The notes under the pieces are model-generated. The model saw only the letters and a list, made by a program, of their open reading frames with translations. It was not told the DNA's origin and did no database searches. From Streptomyces sp. NRRL F-4489 (lineage in GTDB: Bacteria; Actinomycetota; Actinomycetes; Streptomycetales; Streptomycetaceae), in assembly GCF_001509485.1 (NCBI RefSeq), contig NZ_LLZI01000034.1, forward strand, positions 1 through 14,281: 14,281 nucleotides of DNA, written 5' to 3'. A program made the translations under genes and the position numbers. Positions 13,280 to 14,281 of this stretch are shown here, one piece after another (position 1 is the stretch's first letter; the number at the start of each line of letters is the position of its first letter).

Positions 13280-14281
13280 CTACGGCCGAACGGTGGTGCC
13301 GCGGGCGATCAGCCCCTCCCTCGACAGCGTGAAATTCTGCGTATACGAACCGGGCCGCAGATTGTGCGTCACGCTCTTCACGTAGTAATCCCCGTCGTAC
13401 GTGACCCCGGAGCCCCGAACACCCACCAACTCCCGTGGCCGCAGCACATATCCGTGCCGCGTGACATCCAGCGAACCGGACCCGGAAATCGCGTCCGCGC
13501 TGGTCGCGGCCCGTCCCAGCGCCTCCGCTTTCGCCAGCCCCTCGTCCATCTTCGCCGTCCCGCTCAGCGTCTTCCGCTTGAGCGCCGGTGACGCGCGCAG
13601 CCCCAGCGGCGGCCGCAGCGGACTGATATCCGGCTGCGCCAGCAGCGGCGCCTGCCGCGTCACGGGATCCTGCACGCGCGCCTGCGGCTCCTCCCGCGCG
13701 GTCCCGTCGTACGCGAACGTCAGCTGATCGACGGTGGAATTCGCGTCCATATTCACATTCAGCGCGTGCTGCCGCTGCCCCAGCCGCTGCTCCGGCCCCC
13801 AGAAGGCCGTCGACCGCCCCGGCACCGGCCCCGGCTCCAGATAGAACGTGTAACCGTTCGCCCGCGCCAGGTCATTCACATACTGCAAGTCCGTCCCCGT
13901 CTGGTAATCCACCCGGACCTGCTCCCGCGGCGGCTGAGGAATCTGCTCCCGAATGATCCGCGTATCGATCCCGTAATCGGCGTACTTGCCGAGAATCCGC
14001 TCGACCCGCTGCGACGGCGCCAGATTCGGATACCGGTCCGTCCGCTCCTCCAGATCCATCAGCAGCGTCAGATCCTCCCCGGTCACGGTGAGCGTCGACT
14101 GCCCGGGATGATTGCTGCTCCCCACCTCCTGCCGGACGATCACCCCGTCCAGCAGCACCACCGGCGTCCCCTTGACCGAGACGGTGACGATGACCCGGGT
14201 CTTGGGATCGAAAAACCCCTCCGGCAGCAACCGCTCGACAATCGCCCCCTTCTTCGTCAGATCGAACGCCAGCTGAAACCC
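13280..14281 (-). CDS. gpD-like (late control D / gp27-like) baseplate hub protein, 5'-truncated by window edge
   Basis: This frame is open from the right edge to a TAG at 13280-13282 and gives 333 visible residues. It resembles phage gpD and the N-terminal hub half of VgrG, which link the tube to the spike. Visible features are GFQLAFDLTKKGAIVERLLP at the edge, then RVIVTVSVKGTPVVLLDGVI and TLTVTGEDLTLLMDLEE, then the central SQRVERILGKYADYGIDT and YQTGTDLQYVNDLARANGYT. The C-terminal part has GYVLRPRELVGVRGSGVTYD, GDYYVKSVTHNLRPGSY and TQNFTLSREGL, as in gpD proteins. A TTG at 14230 begins a shorter frame but lies inside conserved sequence. The true start is therefore beyond the window, probably a few tens of residues upstream. 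Immediately upstream I would expect the LysM-type tube-hub adaptor of CIS loci. Wobble G/C in the first stretch I read is about 84%, like the spike gene. Confidence 0.9.
   Translation of the reverse strand, partial: GFQLAFDLTKKGAIVERLLPEGFFDPKTRVIVTVSVKGTPVVLLDGVIVRQEVGSSNHPGQSTLTVTGEDLTLLMDLEERTDRYPNLAPSQRVERILGKYADYGIDTRIIREQIPQPPREQVRVDYQTGTDLQYVNDLARANGYTFYLEPGPVPGRSTAFWGPEQRLGQRQHALNVNMDANSTVDQLTFAYDGTAREEPQARVQDPVTRQAPLLAQPDISPLRPPLGLRASPALKRKTLSGTAKMDEGLAKAEALGRAATSADAISGSGSLDVTRHGYVLRPRELVGVRGSGVTYDGDYYVKSVTHNLRPGSYTQNFTLSREGLIARGTTVRP

Noticed and set aside
13280..14230. TTG at 14230 as the start of the gpD-like gene
   Set aside because: The frame continues upstream to the window edge with conserved gpD-type sequence (GFQLAFDLTKK), so the real start is outside the window.
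1..14281. Ordinary contractile-tailed prophage
   Set aside because: The visible parts are consistent with a myophage tail, but the paired TIGR02243-like proteins, the DUF6519 protein and the absence of head, packaging or integration genes fit a CIS better. The choice rests partly on sequence outside the window.

Overview
The window comes from a very GC-rich actinomycete, most likely Streptomyces or a close relative. The signs are the strong G/C preference at third codon positions, purine-rich GGAGG/GAGGGG-type ribosome binding sites, one GTG start, and protein families typical of Streptomyces loci. Every gene I can support lies on the minus strand, so the region reads from right to left. The long plus-strand open frames are shadows caused by GC bias.

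The region is the baseplate, spike and cargo end of a contractile injection system (CIS, a phage-tail-like particle). In transcription order it holds: a gpD-like hub protein (13280-14281, 5' end outside the window); a short gpV/gp5-type OB-fold spike protein (12654-13184); a Cys-rich PAAR-like tip protein (12240-12629); a gp25-like baseplate wedge protein (11854-12243); two consecutive large gpJ/gp6-like baseplate proteins (8594-11854 and 4707-8597), the second ending in a LysM-like domain; a tail-protein-I-like protein with a predicted beta-helix (2527-4710); a DUF6519-type protein (578-2347); and an N-acetylmuramoyl-L-alanine amidase (1-578, 3' end outside the window).

The genes are tightly coupled. 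Stop/start overlaps of 1 or 4 bp join tip-gp25-J1-J2-tail I and DUF6519-amidase. The three gaps are 95 bp (13185-13279), 24 bp (12630-12653) and 179 bp (2348-2526). The last holds eight tandem 13-bp units and separates the structural block from the DUF6519/amidase pair. No gene-free stretch exceeds 300 bp. I see no tRNA, rRNA, CRISPR array, insertion sequence or convincing terminator.

The inferred working model is that hub, spike and tip form the central puncturing device, gp25 and the two J proteins form the wedges, and the tail-I/beta-helix protein lies at the periphery. DUF6519 and the amidase are accessory or cargo candidates. The sheath, tube, AAA+ ATPase and tail terminator are not in the window and would be expected beyond its right edge. 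The most interesting part is the promoter-distal pair: a leaderless peptidoglycan amidase translationally coupled to a DUF6519 protein, placed behind a minisatellite at the end of a CIS operon.
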